Below are positions 42,639-52,818 of a stretch of 64,000 nt of DNA, piece by piece. The notes beneath the pieces are model-generated. The model searched no databases. It was not told the DNA's origin and worked only from the letters and a program-made list of their open reading frames with translations. Within the stretch, counting starts at the first letter, position 1. Every line of letters begins with the position of its first letter. A program made the position numbers and the translations under genes. This DNA comes from Loigolactobacillus coryniformis subsp. coryniformis KCTC 3167 = DSM 20001 (lineage in GTDB: Bacteria; Bacillota; Bacilli; Lactobacillales; Lactobacillaceae): NCBI RefSeq assembly GCF_002706425.1, contig NZ_CP017713.1:434001-498000 (forward strand), given 5' to 3'.

Positions 42639-42686
42639 TCGGAATTTTAGTGAGTTAAAAATTTTGATTGCAGAGAAGGTATTGAT

Positions 42687-43871
42687 TTGAATTCAGAAAA
42701 AACATTGTCTGGTAAAACAGTTCTATTAATGGCAATTGCTGCTGGTGTTATTGTGGCGAATCTCAATTATATTCAGCCAATTGAGGGGTTGATCGCAGCT
42801 AGTTTCCATGTTTCGAAAGCAACCGTGGGGATAGTTGCGATGTTGACGCAATTAGGTTACGCGTTTGGTTTATTGTTGATCGTACCACTAGGCGATTTGT
42901 TTAATCGTTATCATTTGATCCAAGCAATGCTGGTTTTATCGATCATTGTTTTATTAGTAGCTTTCTGGTCGCCATCAATCGTTGTTTTTGGTATTGCGTC
43001 GTTGCTAGTAGGTGTTACTTCAGTCGCGCCACAAATTATCATCCCTTATGCAGCTTCTTTAGCACCGGCTTTGCATCAAGGTAAAGTGTTGGGCAATGTG
43101 CTAAGTGGGTTGCTAACGGGGATTTTATTATCGCGCTCAGTTAGCGGTTTGTTAGGCAGTGTTATGCGCTGGCAATTTGTTTATTTGTTCGCAGCTGCGG
43201 CTGGCGTCATTTTACTAGTGGTCCTGCATCGTTATTTACCCCGCGACTCCCGGCAACAGCCTAACTTACAGTATTTAAAGGTTTTAGGGTCGTTACCCAC
43301 ATTATTGCGGCAACAACGCTATCTGCAAAGTGCTGCGATCAATGGCTTTTGTTTGTTTGGCGTTTCTAATGTCTTGTGGTCAACGTTAGCTTTTTACCTG
43401 GCGGCCCAGTATCATATGGGCAGTGATGTTGCTGGATTATTAGGTTTACTGGGAATTACAGGGGTATTATTTGCTTCGATCATTGGTCAGTTAGTTGATC
43501 GTTATTCGCCACGGTTAACAATTAGTTTAGGGATTGTCTTTTCAACGGTTGCTTTTCTTGTTTTTGCAGTCTTAGGCCACTTTTTTATTGGCTTGATGGT
43601 GGGGATCGTTTTGCTGGATCTAGGGACGCAATTCAGTCAAGTTTCTAATCAGGCAATCGTGCAGTCGTTGAATCGTAAAGCTAGCAGTCGTAATAATTCA
43701 ATTTTTATGTTTAGTTATTTTTTAGGCGGTGCGCTAGGGACTTTCTTTAGTACATTTGCCTGGAGCCACTATGGTTGGGGCGGCGTTTGTAGTGTAGCCG
43801 CAATTTTTCTGGTGATTGCAGTTTTAGGACATTTGATTTTGCGTGAGCCTAAGCAGTTGCGCAACGTGTAA
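42687..43871 (+). CDS. MFS transporter, 12-span (DHA1-like)
   Basis: 394 residues, 12 spans. IAAGVIVANLNYIQPIEGLIAASFHVSKATVGIVAMLTQLGYAFGLLLIVPLGDLFNR carries motif A. Start TTG 42687 with GAGAAGG 7 bases upstream. It resembles the YnfM/arabinose-exporter-like group; substrate unknown. The leader carries a palindrome, a hairpin and a small ORF. Confidence 0.85.
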   Translation: MNSEKTLSGKTVLLMAIAAGVIVANLNYIQPIEGLIAASFHVSKATVGIVAMLTQLGYAFGLLLIVPLGDLFNRYHLIQAMLVLSIIVLLVAFWSPSIVVFGIASLLVGVTSVAPQIIIPYAASLAPALHQGKVLGNVLSGLLTGILLSRSVSGLLGSVMRWQFVYLFAAAAGVILLVVLHRYLPRDSRQQPNLQYLKVLGSLPTLLRQQRYLQSAAINGFCLFGVSNVLWSTLAFYLAAQYHMGSDVAGLLGLLGITGVLFASIIGQLVDRYSPRLTISLGIVFSTVAFLVFAVLGHFFIGLMVGIVLLDLGTQFSQVSNQAIVQSLNRKASSRNNSIFMFSYFLGGALGTFFSTFAWSHYGWGGVCSVAAIFLVIAVLGHLILREPKQLRNV

Positions 43872-43876
43872 TAGCA

Positions 43877-43919
43877 TAAAATGAACCGCACATCCAAAAA
43901 GGGTGTGCGGTTCATTTTG
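43877..43919. terminator. Bidirectional terminator, MFS / carB
   Basis: AAATGAACCGCACA pairs with TGTGCGGTTCATTT around an 11-nt loop. Confidence 0.9.
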
Positions 43920-46900
43920 TTAATTCACTGTTAGTGCGGCAAGTAGCGTATCCTTGGCGGTGAACAGCGGGATATTCTGACTGAGAGCAAAATAGTTCAG
44001 CGGGTCAGCGGCAGTTTGGTGATCGTTGGTATTGGCTACCAACGCCACTTGTTCTGCCGCCACTTCGGGAACTGTATCGGCAGTCAGGACTTGCGGTACT
44101 AACTGGGCGTGCGCAATTTCTTGAAGTACAGTCGTATCTGCAGCTAGGGTAGGTGTTAGCAAGACGAATTGCCCAGCGTGACTGCCATGAAAATGATAAC
44201 TGTCGGTCAATGCTTTGCCTAGCGCCGTGGCGTAATCGTTGGCAATACCGATCGATTCGCCGGTGGATTTCATTTCTGGACTCAACGCAGTACTGATGCC
44301 CGGTAACTTAGTGAAGGAGAATACCGGCGCTTTAATGGCAACTAAGTTCGGTGGTGTCAACAACCCTGGTGTTAGGCCTAATTCTGCAAAGTTTGCACCC
44401 AGGATCAAACGCGTCGCAATTTTAGCTAAATGCAATTTAGTCACTTTGCTCATAAAAGGTACTGTCCGACTAGCCCGGGGGTTGACCTCGATGACGTAGA
44501 CTTGATCAGCAACGATAAATTGAATGTTCATCATGCCAATACAATGGACGTTTTGCCCGATTTTAGTGGCGATCGATACGATCTCAGCTTGTTGCGCTGC
44601 AGTCAAGCGCTGCGGTGGGTAAACGGCGATCGAGTCGCCAGAATGAATGCCCGCACCTTCGATATGTTCCATGATACCGGGAATAAAGACATCGTGACCA
44701 TCGCTGAGAATATCGACTTCGCATTCTAACCCTTGAACGTAATGATCAATCAGGATCGGCTGCTCTGGTGCCGCGTGTAAGGCGTTGGTCAAATAATGAG
44801 CCAATTCCGTTTTGTCATGAACGATCGCCATTGCCCGGCCACCGAGGACAAAGCTTGGCCGTACCATCACGGGATAGCCGATCTTAGCGGCAATTTTGCT
44901 GGCTGCTGCTAAGCTAGTAGCAGTGTTACCGGCCGGCTGTTTCACGTTTAAGTGTTGTAAAAGAGCTTCAAATTGATGGCGGTCCTCAGTTTGTTCGATG
45001 CCATGTAAGGAAGTACCAAGAATTTTTAGCCCGTTGGCCACTAAACCTGCAGTCAAATTGATCGCTGTTTGACCACCGAATTGGACGATCACACCTAGTG
45101 GTTGCTCTAATTCGGCGATGTGTAGCACACTTTCTAACGTTAACGGTTCGAAATATAGTTTGTCGGAGATCGAAAAGTCAGTCGAAACCGTTTCTGGATT
45201 GTTGTTAACGATGATCGCGTGGTAGCCAGCTTGTTGAATTGCTTGGACACAGTGAACGGTGGTGTAGTCGAATTCAACGCCTTGGCCGATCCGAATTGGG
45301 CCTGAGCCAATTACTAGAATGCTGTTGCCAAGCGGTTGGCTTTCGTTTTCACTGCCAAAATAAGTACTGTAAAAATAAGGCGTGCTGCTGGCAAATTCGC
45401 CGGCACAAGTGTCGACCATTTTGTAAACTGGCGCTGATCCGGGCAGCGGTTCAGTAGTGACGGCGCTGATCATCGCATCGTTAAAACCGAATTTTTTGGC
45501 GGTGGCGTAATTTGTAGTTAGATCTTGCGCTAATTGTTGCTGCAAGGTGACGATGTGGGCTAACTTGTCCAAGAAAAAGCGGTCGATCTGCGTCAGCGTT
45601 TGAATTTTATCCACGCTATAACCAGCGCGTAAGGCCGCAAAAATAACCAGCAATCGATCGTCAGTCGATGTGTGCAAAGCAGCAGCTAGATCTGGTGTGA
45701 CGGTGCTAGGTTTAAGCTGATTGATCGCTGCTTGGTCGATCTCCATTGATTGCAACGCTTTTAACAGCGATTCTTCGATCGTGCTGCCGATACCCATGAC
45801 TTCCCCAGTGGCTTTCATTTGTGTGCCTAATTTCCGTTCGGCAGTGTTGAATTTATCAAAGGGAAAGCGGGGGATTTTGGCGACAACGTAATCTAATGCT
45901 GGTTCAAAGGCAGCGTAAGTGGTTTTAGTAACGGGATTGCGCAGTTCGCTTAAATTCAAACCAACGGCGATCTTGGCGGCAATCTTGGCGATCGGATAGC
46001 CAGTTGCTTTTGAGGCTAACGCGGACGAACGGCTGACTCGCGGATTAACTTCGATCACGTAGTAGTGTTCGCTATTGGGATCTTGAGCTAATTGGACGTT
46101 GCAGCCGCCTTTGATGTCCAGTGCATCGATGATATCCAATGAAGCTTGGCGCAAAGTCTGGTATTCGGTATCGTTCAGCGTCTGGGAAGGCGCAAAAACG
46201 ATCGAATCGCCGGTGTGGATGCCAACTGGATCAAAGTTTTCCATGTTGCAGACGGTGATCTTGTCGCCCAGGTTGTCGCGCATCACTTCGTATTCGATTT
46301 CTTTAAAGCCGGCGATGCTCTTTTCAATCAAGCATTCGTTGGCCGGTGACATGCTAAGACCGCGAACCATGATCTTTTGCAATTCTGCCGTATTGGCAGC
46401 GATTCCGCCACCAGTACCGCCAAGCGTGTAAGCTGGCCGTACGATAACTGGGTAGCCAATCTCGTGAGCAAAATCCAACGCAGCTTGGACGGCGTGGACC
46501 GTTTTGCTGGCGGGAATCGGCTGGCCGATTTTTTGCATCAATTCTTTAAAGCTTTCCCGGTCTTCGGCCTGTTTGATCGTTGCTAGACCTGTGCCAAGTA
46601 ATTGAATGTTGTACTTGGCTAGTATACCTGCGTCGTCCAATTCAACGGCTAGATTTAGCCCAGTTTGACCACCGAGTGTGGGGAGCAACGCGTCAGGCCG
46701 TTCTTTGGCTAGAATCGCGCTGACTGATTCTAAGGTCAATGGTTCTAAATAAACTTTATCGGCAATTTCATCGTCGGTCATGATCGTCGCTGGGTTAGAG
46801 TTGATCAAAACAACCTGGTAGCCTTCTTCTTTTAAACTCAAGCAAGCTTGGCTACCAGCATAATCAAATTCAGCGGCTTGGCCGATCACGATCGGACCAG

Positions 46901-46943
46901 AGCCGATGACAGCAATTTTATGAATATTAGTTAATTTCGGCAT
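43920..46943 (-). CDS. carB: Carbamoyl-phosphate synthase large chain (arginine-linked)
   Basis: Uses glutamine-derived ammonia, bicarbonate and two ATP to make carbamoyl phosphate. 1007 residues with two ATP-grasp halves ([25 protein letters not shown] and [23 protein letters not shown]), [22 protein letters not shown] and [17 protein letters not shown], and a short allosteric domain. Somewhat shorter than the common 1050-1070. AAGGAAG lies before ATG 46943; the frame reaches 46973 without support. Operon with carA; near ARG boxes, so likely the arginine-regulated copy. Confidence 0.95.
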   Translation of the reverse strand: MPKLTNIHKIAVIGSGPIVIGQAAEFDYAGSQACLSLKEEGYQVVLINSNPATIMTDDEIADKVYLEPLTLESVSAILAKERPDALLPTLGGQTGLNLAVELDDAGILAKYNIQLLGTGLATIKQAEDRESFKELMQKIGQPIPASKTVHAVQAALDFAHEIGYPVIVRPAYTLGGTGGGIAANTAELQKIMVRGLSMSPANECLIEKSIAGFKEIEYEVMRDNLGDKITVCNMENFDPVGIHTGDSIVFAPSQTLNDTEYQTLRQASLDIIDALDIKGGCNVQLAQDPNSEHYYVIEVNPRVSRSSALASKATGYPIAKIAAKIAVGLNLSELRNPVTKTTYAAFEPALDYVVAKIPRFPFDKFNTAERKLGTQMKATGEVMGIGSTIEESLLKALQSMEIDQAAINQLKPSTVTPDLAAALHTSTDDRLLVIFAALRAGYSVDKIQTLTQIDRFFLDKLAHIVTLQQQLAQDLTTNYATAKKFGFNDAMISAVTTEPLPGSAPVYKMVDTCAGEFASSTPYFYSTYFGSENESQPLGNSILVIGSGPIRIGQGVEFDYTTVHCVQAIQQAGYHAIIVNNNPETVSTDFSISDKLYFEPLTLESVLHIAELEQPLGVIVQFGGQTAINLTAGLVANGLKILGTSLHGIEQTEDRHQFEALLQHLNVKQPAGNTATSLAAASKIAAKIGYPVMVRPSFVLGGRAMAIVHDKTELAHYLTNALHAAPEQPILIDHYVQGLECEVDILSDGHDVFIPGIMEHIEGAGIHSGDSIAVYPPQRLTAAQQAEIVSIATKIGQNVHCIGMMNIQFIVADQVYVIEVNPRASRTVPFMSKVTKLHLAKIATRLILGANFAELGLTPGLLTPPNLVAIKAPVFSFTKLPGISTALSPEMKSTGESIGIANDYATALGKALTDSYHFHGSHAGQFVLLTPTLAADTTVLQEIAHAQLVPQVLTADTVPEVAAEQVALVANTNDHQTAADPLNYFALSQNIPLFTAKDTLLAALTVN

Positions 46944-46990
46944 TTGCATTCTTCCTTCACGATTTAAGATCAATTTATTCGGTTAAAGCG

Positions 46991-48067
46991 CTAAGCCACG
47001 CTACTTTTCTTCGTTTTATTGGTGTTCATTAGGGTACAAAATTCAGTGAAGAAACCCAGTGCATCCGTTGGACCAGGGTTAGCTTCGGGATGATATTGGA
47101 CCGAAATTACGGGTAAACTTTCGTGGCGCAGGCCTTCAACGCTGTGGTCGTTTAATTCGTAAGCGGTCATCTGTAAAGGCGTGTCAGCCAATGAATCAGC
47201 TGCCACCGCGTAGCCATGGTTTTGGCTGGTTAAAATCGTTTTGCCGGTGGCAATATTTTTAACCGGGTGGTTCAAACCACGGTGGCCGTACTGCAATTTA
47301 TAAGTTGCGGCGCCATTGGCTAAGGCTAATAATTGATGGCCGAGACAAATGCCAGCGAGCGGGTATTTAGTTTGTAAGGCTTGGATCAGTGGCAAAGCCG
47401 CGTGATAATCGGCGGGATCATCGGGACCATTAGATAGGAAGATGCCATCTGGTTGTAAGGCGTCAATGGCCGCTAACGAAGTCGTATAAGGGACAACATC
47501 AACGTTACAATGTTGCGCTAATAATTGATCGATGATCGCTTGTTTAGTACCAAAGTCGATTAAAACCACGTGTTGCTGTGCCTGTGGTGTGGTAAAAGTC
47601 GCGCGTTCTAGCGGGGATTTTTTTTGTTTGATCATGGTGTAAGCTTCCATAAAAGGAACCGTCAGGGGCTGAGTCGTTAAAATGGCTTTTAATGTGCCTT
47701 GTTGGCGAATATGTTTGGTCAATTGACGGGTATCGATACCCTGAATACCTGGGATGTTTTGCTGTTGTAAAAATTCATCCAGATTCATTTGTTGGGCGTA
47801 ATGATTCGGCAGCTCGGCTAATTGGCGCACGATAATTGCGGAACAACCCGCCACCTTGGCCTGATTGTGCGCAGCGTCAACCCCGTAGTTGCCAATTAAA
47901 GGATAAGTAAAGGTGATCAATTGATTAGTATAGGAAGGATCGGTGATCGCTTCTTGGTAGCCTGTCATACCGGTATTAAAAACAACTTCACCAGCAGCGG
48001 CAATGTGGGCGCCAAAAGCGTCGCCGGCAAATGTTAAACCATCTTCTAAAGTAAGATAACTTTTCAT
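46991..48067 (-). CDS. carA: Carbamoyl-phosphate synthase small chain
   Basis: Glutaminase subunit. 358 residues; the N-terminal domain has NTGMTGYQEAITDPSY, the C-terminal class I amidotransferase domain has catalytic Cys241 (GICLGHQLLALA) and the His-Glu pair in QYHPEANPGP. First gene of carAB, divergent from argC. Confidence 0.96.
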   Translation of the reverse strand: MKSYLTLEDGLTFAGDAFGAHIAAAGEVVFNTGMTGYQEAITDPSYTNQLITFTYPLIGNYGVDAAHNQAKVAGCSAIIVRQLAELPNHYAQQMNLDEFLQQQNIPGIQGIDTRQLTKHIRQQGTLKAILTTQPLTVPFMEAYTMIKQKKSPLERATFTTPQAQQHVVLIDFGTKQAIIDQLLAQHCNVDVVPYTTSLAAIDALQPDGIFLSNGPDDPADYHAALPLIQALQTKYPLAGICLGHQLLALANGAATYKLQYGHRGLNHPVKNIATGKTILTSQNHGYAVAADSLADTPLQMTAYELNDHSVEGLRHESLPVISVQYHPEANPGPTDALGFFTEFCTLMNTNKTKKSSVA

Positions 48068-48079
48068 TCGTTTTCATCC

Positions 48080-48098
48080 TTTCACATAAAAATGCAAA
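48080..48098 (-). promoter_or_regulatory. ARG box before carA
   Basis: TTCACATAAAAATGCAAAT fits the Firmicute ArgR consensus CATGAATAAAAATKCAAK at most positions. It lies 13 bases upstream of the carA start codon on that strand, where ArgR would block initiation. Confidence 0.6.
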
Positions 48099-48217
48099 TA
48101 TATTTTGACTTGATTGTCATCAAGTAAACCGCATTTTAAGTTATAAGTCAACTGAAAAATTCAAAATAAATGTATATTTCTAAATATATACGCATATAAT
48201 ATGCAAATTCAAAAGAA

Positions 48218-48237
48218 TATATGCATAAAAATTGAAA
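48218..48237 (+). promoter_or_regulatory. Second ARG-box-like site
   Basis: ATATGCATAAAAATTGAAA has the same ATAAAAAT core with flanking half-sites; further halves (ATATGCAAATTC at 48199-48210) are nearby. Together they suggest cooperative ArgR binding between the two operons. Confidence 0.45.
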
Positions 48238-48314
48238 AAAGCTTGCATTTCCAAAATGGCAGGTGTAAGCTGTTGGTCAATGATAGCTTGATTAAAAATT
48301 CATTGGAAAAGTAT

Positions 48315-48444
48315 AGAGTGTTTGAAAAAGCGTATATGCGGGTTGACCTTATGTGTTTGAAAGTTATGACTATCAGCAACCTAGTGTAAATGTGATTGAA
48401 AAAGCAGATTATTACATATAGCTAAACGCTTTTTCAATACACTC
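48315..48444 (+). repeat. Long inverted repeat in the argC leader
   Basis: GAGTGTTTGAAAAAGCGT (48315-48332) and ACGCTTTTTCAATACACTC (48426-48444) are complementary at 18 positions with one bulge, separated by 93 nt. The right arm ends 24 bases before the argC start. It could be an RNA hairpin or the ends of a small mobile element. Confidence 0.6.
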
Positions 48445-48468
48445 TTAAAATTAAAGGCGGTGAGGGAC

Positions 48469-49494
48469 ATGAACGTAGCTTTAGTCGGCGTTACCGGTTA
48501 TAGCGGTATGGTTTTATATCAATTATTACAACAACATCCTGAGGTGGCGACGGTGCGCTTGTTCGGCCATCCCGACAGTCAACCGCAACCATTAATGGAA
48601 GCAGTGCCGAACTTTGTCGCTGATCAAACGCTGATCGAACCATTGGATACCGCCACCGTGATGGCAAGTTGCGATGTGATCTTCTTCGCAACTTCTGCCG
48701 GTGTGACCACTGAATTGGCCGGGCCATTTATTGAAGCCGATTTTCCGGTGATCGATCTATCCGGCGATTATCGTTTACAGGATCCGCAGACGTTTACTAA
48801 GTGGTACCACAAGCCGGCACCAGCAACGGCCGCGTTGCAAAATAGTCACTACGGCCTAGTTGAGTTCGCTAATGCGGCGGGCCATAATTACATTGCTAAT
48901 CCGGGTTGTTACGCGACGGCAACGCTGCTTGGCTTGGCGCCATTGGTACAACAGCAGTTGATCGACCCGGCAAGCATCATTGTGGATGCTAAGTCAGGGA
49001 CGTCTGGCGCCGGCAAGAAGTTAGCTGCCAGCACACATTTCAGTCAAACTGATGAAAACTTACAACTATATAAAGTGAATCAACATCAACACATTCCCGA
49101 GATCATGCAACAATTAAAAATTTGGAACGCAAACGTACCAGCAATTCAATTTACCACCACTTTATTACCAATCGTGCGGGGAATCATGGATACGATTTAC
49201 GCCAAATCAGAGGCTACTGCGGAACAGTTGCAAGCCGCCTTCACTGCGACTTATGCGGATTCTCCTTTTGTCCGGGTATTGCCGGCGGGGCAACTGCCGA
49301 CTTTGAAGGAAGTCGTTGGGACTAACTATTGTGATTTGGGCATCAGCTACAATCCGGTGACCCACACGGTTCTGGTGATTAGCGTGATCGATAACTTGGT
49401 CAAAGGCGCTGCGGGACAGGCGGTGCAAAACTTCAATCAACATTTTGGCTTCGATGCAACCGCCGGCTTACAGTTAGCCACGGTATTACCATAA
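48469..49494 (+). CDS. argC: N-acetyl-gamma-glutamyl-phosphate reductase
   Basis: Third step of arginine synthesis, NADPH-dependent. 341 residues: VALVGVTGYSGMVLYQLL nucleotide fold, catalytic Cys147 in ANPGCYATATLLGLAPL, DAKSGTSGAGK. ATG 48469 with AAAGGCGGTGAGGG upstream; the GTG at 48460 is inside this ribosome site. First gene of argCJBDF. Confidence 0.96.
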   Translation: MNVALVGVTGYSGMVLYQLLQQHPEVATVRLFGHPDSQPQPLMEAVPNFVADQTLIEPLDTATVMASCDVIFFATSAGVTTELAGPFIEADFPVIDLSGDYRLQDPQTFTKWYHKPAPATAALQNSHYGLVEFANAAGHNYIANPGCYATATLLGLAPLVQQQLIDPASIIVDAKSGTSGAGKKLAASTHFSQTDENLQLYKVNQHQHIPEIMQQLKIWNANVPAIQFTTTLLPIVRGIMDTIYAKSEATAEQLQAAFTATYADSPFVRVLPAGQLPTLKEVVGTNYCDLGISYNPVTHTVLVISVIDNLVKGAAGQAVQNFNQHFGFDATAGLQLATVLP

Positions 49495-49520
49495 AATTAA
49501 TTGTGCAGTGGAGATTAAAG

Positions 49521-49629
49521 CCATGCTTCAACTTGGCGCCTTTCGCCCTTAGTTGAATGGCCATCGCCACGAACATCAAAAGTTTCTTAGCGGGTTTTGC
49601 TAAGAAACTATCATTAATAAGTGAGATAG
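49521..49629 (+). promoter_or_regulatory. Recurrent hairpin leader motif before argJ
   Basis: CCATG, hairpin 1 (TTCAAC/GTTGAA closing GGCG/CGCC; 49527-49557), TGGCCA, AACATCAAAA, then hairpin 2 (GTTTCTTAGC, 7-nt loop, GCTAAGAAAC; 49582-49608), a TTAATAA segment flanked by CTATC/GATAG, and the argJ ribosome site. Same order as before tag (3401-3608), with compensatory changes in both stems. Confidence 0.6.
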
Positions 49630-49638
49630 AGGAGAAAT

Positions 49639-50838
49639 ATGATGGAAACAAAATATACAGAGATCCCATTTACTTGGCCCCAAGGTTTTAAAGCCGATGG
49701 TGTCCACGCTGGGTTACGTAAAGCAAAATTAGATATGGGGTGGCTGTATTCGGCACAACCTGCGGCAGCAGCCGGCGTCTACACGACCAACCAATTTCAG
49801 GCGGCGCCGACTAAGTTGACTAAAAAAACGATCAACCAGCAGCATCAATTGCAGGCGATCGTTTTGAACAGTGCCAACGCCAATTCGTGTACTGGCGCGC
49901 AAGGTGAACAGGATGCCGCGCAAATGCAGCAGTTGGCGGCGATTAAATTAGGTTTAAATGCTGACTTGGTCGGTGTGGCTTCCACGGGAATCATTGGTGA
50001 ACTGTTGCCGATGGACGTGATCGCTGCGGGAATTGAACAGCTACAATTAACGGATAACACTAAGGTCACCGAAGCCGTTTTGACCACCGATACCCACGCC
50101 AAAACCGTCGCGGTCACCTGCCAAATCGATGGCAAAACCGTCACGCTTAGCGGTTTTTGTAAAGGCTCAGGGATGATCCACCCGAATATGGCGACGATGC
50201 TCGGCTTCGTGACCACCGATGCGGCTATTGATGGCATGTTATTGCAGCAGTTACTCAGCCAAGCCACCGACACCACATTCAACCAGATCACCGTTGATGG
50301 CGATACATCGACCAACGATATGGTGACGGTACTTGCCAACGGTGCAGCCGGCAACACGCCATTGACCACTGCTTCAACTGACTATGAGACGTTTGTGGCT
50401 GCCTTTACCTATGTGCTCGGTGAATTAGCCAAAAAAATCGCCGCTGATGGCGAAGGTGCAACTAAATTAGTTGCAGTTACGGTCGCCGGTGCTTGGTCTG
50501 ATTTTGAAGGTCAGCAAGTTGCTAAGGCCATCGTTGGTTCGAATTTAGTTAAGGCGGCCATTTACGGCGAGGACCCTAATTGGGGGCGGATCATGGTCGC
50601 TATCGGTCAAACCGATGCTCATTTGGATCTAACTGCAGTCGACGTTACGTTAAACGAATTGCCGTTGATTCAGAATAGCCAAGCAGCCACCACAGAAGTT
50701 AGTAAACTGACAGCCGCTTTGGCTGAAAAGGTGATCAATGTGGCCGTCGAGCTACATAATGGCACCGGTCAAGGGCAGGCCTGGGGTTGCGATCTGACCT
50801 ACGATTACGTCAAGATCAACGCCACTTATCATAGTTAA
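49639..50838 (+). CDS. argJ: Bifunctional glutamate N-acetyltransferase / amino-acid acetyltransferase
   Basis: Recycles the acetyl group from N-acetylornithine to glutamate and may also make N-acetylglutamate. 399 residues. The self-cleavage site is in HPNMATMLGF, with nucleophile Thr186; LNSANANSCTG and GEDPNWGRIMVAIG are also typical. GAGGAG precedes ATG 49639 (ATG 49642 possible). No argA or argE in view, so the cyclic pathway is used. Confidence 0.95.
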   Translation: MMETKYTEIPFTWPQGFKADGVHAGLRKAKLDMGWLYSAQPAAAAGVYTTNQFQAAPTKLTKKTINQQHQLQAIVLNSANANSCTGAQGEQDAAQMQQLAAIKLGLNADLVGVASTGIIGELLPMDVIAAGIEQLQLTDNTKVTEAVLTTDTHAKTVAVTCQIDGKTVTLSGFCKGSGMIHPNMATMLGFVTTDAAIDGMLLQQLLSQATDTTFNQITVDGDTSTNDMVTVLANGAAGNTPLTTASTDYETFVAAFTYVLGELAKKIAADGEGATKLVAVTVAGAWSDFEGQQVAKAIVGSNLVKAAIYGEDPNWGRIMVAIGQTDAHLDLTAVDVTLNELPLIQNSQAATTEVSKLTAALAEKVINVAVELHNGTGQGQAWGCDLTYDYVKINATYHS

Positions 50839-50896
50839 AGTGGTTAACACGTTTACACTAAAAATTATTTTCAAAATAGCTTAAGGAGAGAGTCAT

Positions 50897-51652
50897 ATGA
50901 AGCAAATCATCGTGATAAAAATTGGCGGCAATGCAGTCGCCCAGTTGCCGGATAGTTTTTTTCAACAATTAGCCTGCTGGCGCCAACAAGGCCAGCAGAT
51001 CCTGATCGTGCACGGTGGTGGGCCGAAAATCTCCCAGTTAAGTGAGGAATTACATTTAACAGTTAAGAAAATTGCTGGTGTACGGGTGACCGACGCTGCG
51101 ACTTTAGAACTGACTAAGGCAGTTTTGCTAGGTTTAGTCCAGCCGGAATTGCTGAGCAAACTGAGTGCGCATGGTCTACCAGTGATCGGCCTGAATGCTG
51201 GCTGCAATCATTTATTACAAGGTCATCATTTAGACCAGCCAACTTACGGCGAAGTTGGTGTGCTGGACCAATTAAATACCACTTGGTTAGAACAAATCTT
51301 GAGCCGGCAGATCGGCGTATTGGCACCACTGGCACAAACAATCGACGGACAATGGTTAAACGTCAATGCCGACACGGCTGCAGCCGAGATCGCCACCAAA
51401 TTAAACGCTAGCAAATTAGTTTTATTAACTGATGTGCCGGGCGTGCTATCAGCCGGTGAAGTCTTGCCAGAATTGTCGCAGCAAAAAGCCCACGCCTTGA
51501 TCGCCACTGATGTGATCAAAAGCGGCATGACACCAAAAATCAAAGCAGCGTTTGCGGCACTGAATCATGGCGTCCAACAAGCATTTATCACCGATGACTT
51601 GACCCACACTGGAACCACATTCATTACACAGAAAGCAGGGATCACTCAATGA
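50897..51652 (+). CDS. argB: Acetylglutamate kinase
   Basis: Second step, ATP-dependent. 251 residues, amino-acid kinase fold: IVIKIGGNAV, IVHGGGPKIS, GLNAGCN, NVNADTAAAEIA and LTDVPGVL. AAGGAGAGAG supports ATG 50897. Its stop overlaps the argD start (ATGA). Confidence 0.96.
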   Translation: MKQIIVIKIGGNAVAQLPDSFFQQLACWRQQGQQILIVHGGGPKISQLSEELHLTVKKIAGVRVTDAATLELTKAVLLGLVQPELLSKLSAHGLPVIGLNAGCNHLLQGHHLDQPTYGEVGVLDQLNTTWLEQILSRQIGVLAPLAQTIDGQWLNVNADTAAAEIATKLNASKLVLLTDVPGVLSAGEVLPELSQQKAHALIATDVIKSGMTPKIKAAFAALNHGVQQAFITDDLTHTGTTFITQKAGITQ

Positions 51653-52785
51653 GTAAATTATTTCCAACCTACGCGCGTTATCCCTTTGATATCGTGAGCG
51701 GTCATGATTGCTATTTGACCGATGATCATGGCAATACTTATCTTGATTTCACCAGCGGTATTGGCGTTTGTAACCTTGGCTACAGTAACGCTGCTGTTCA
51801 GGCTAGTGTGGCTGAACAAGCACAAAAAATTTGGCACACGTCGAACCTTTATCAAAGTCAATTGCAGGAGCAAGTCGCTACTTTGCTGGTCGGCGACGCG
51901 GATAAATTAGTTTTCTTCTGCAACTCTGGTACTGAAGCCAATGAAGCCGCGCTAAAATTAGCGCGTAAAGCTAGTGGTAAAAGCGCAGTGCTAGCTTTTA
52001 GCGATAGTTTTCACGGGCGGACGTATGGTGCGTTATCGATGACTGATAATCCGGCGATCCAAGTAGGCTTTGGACCGTTGGTGCCCGATATCCATTTTGC
52101 ACCATACAATGATGCTGCTGCGTTAACGCAGATCACAACCGATTTAGCGGCGGTAATTTTGGAAGTTGTCCAAGGCGAAGGCGGCGTCAATCCAGCTAGT
52201 AGCGAGTGGCTACACCAGGTAGCAACTAAATGTAAGCAGGAACAGGTGCTGCTGATCATCGACGAAGTACAAACCGGCAACGGCCGTACCGGACAACTGT
52301 TTGCCTACCAAAATTATGATTTACAACCAGATATTGTGACGACTGCCAAGGGTTTAGCTAATGGGTTGCCGGTGGGGGCTTTGATTGGTAATGCTGACTT
52401 AGCCAGTGCATTTACGCCCGGCAGTCACGGCACCACATTTGGCGGGAATAAATTAGCCATGGCAGCGGCTAAAGCAGTCTTGACACAACTGACGCCAGCA
52501 TTTCTCGCTCAAGTTCAGGCTAAAGCTGCTTATTTGGAACAGTTATTACAAACTGAAATAGCACCTTTATCGCAAGTTACCGGCATTACTGGCTTAGGTC
52601 TAATGCAGGGAATCCATTTGAACGTCGCGGTGGGGCCAGTTGTGACCGCGTTGCAGCACGCACAGTTACTGACGCTGTCGGCTAAGCACGATACGCTACG
52701 TTTATTACCACCATTGACGATCACAGAAGAACAACTTGCCCAAGGTGTGGCGACGATCAAACAAGTTTTACAGCCAGGTTTTTGA
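51649..52785 (+). CDS. argD: Acetylornithine aminotransferase
   Basis: PLP enzyme converting N-acetylglutamate semialdehyde to N-acetylornithine. 378 residues: FTSGIGVCNLGYSN, FCNSGTEANEAALKLARK, FHGRTYGALSMT, LLIIDEVQTGNGRTG (Asp205) and PLP Lys234 in TTAKGLANG. Confidence 0.96.
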   Translation: MSKLFPTYARYPFDIVSGHDCYLTDDHGNTYLDFTSGIGVCNLGYSNAAVQASVAEQAQKIWHTSNLYQSQLQEQVATLLVGDADKLVFFCNSGTEANEAALKLARKASGKSAVLAFSDSFHGRTYGALSMTDNPAIQVGFGPLVPDIHFAPYNDAAALTQITTDLAAVILEVVQGEGGVNPASSEWLHQVATKCKQEQVLLIIDEVQTGNGRTGQLFAYQNYDLQPDIVTTAKGLANGLPVGALIGNADLASAFTPGSHGTTFGGNKLAMAAAKAVLTQLTPAFLAQVQAKAAYLEQLLQTEIAPLSQVTGITGLGLMQGIHLNVAVGPVVTALQHAQLLTLSAKHDTLRLLPPLTITEEQLAQGVATIKQVLQPGF

Positions 52786-52818
52786 CGATGACTGAAACGG
52801 CTTGAGTTGAGGAAACGC

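Larger units (their letters stand above)
48068..48468. other. carA-argC divergent control region
   Basis: 401 bp without a gene. It holds ARG-box-like sites (48080-48098, 48218-48237), an AT-rich stretch with several ATGCAAA or TTTGCAT halves between them, a candidate promoter TTGACC (48343)/TATGAC (48365) for argC, and the inverted repeat at 48315-48444. A 62-codon frame at 48201-48389 is not credible. Confidence 0.65.

Noticed and set aside
48201-48389. 62-codon frame between carA and argC
   Set aside because: AT-rich spacer with ARG-box-like sites; no ribosome site and odd composition.
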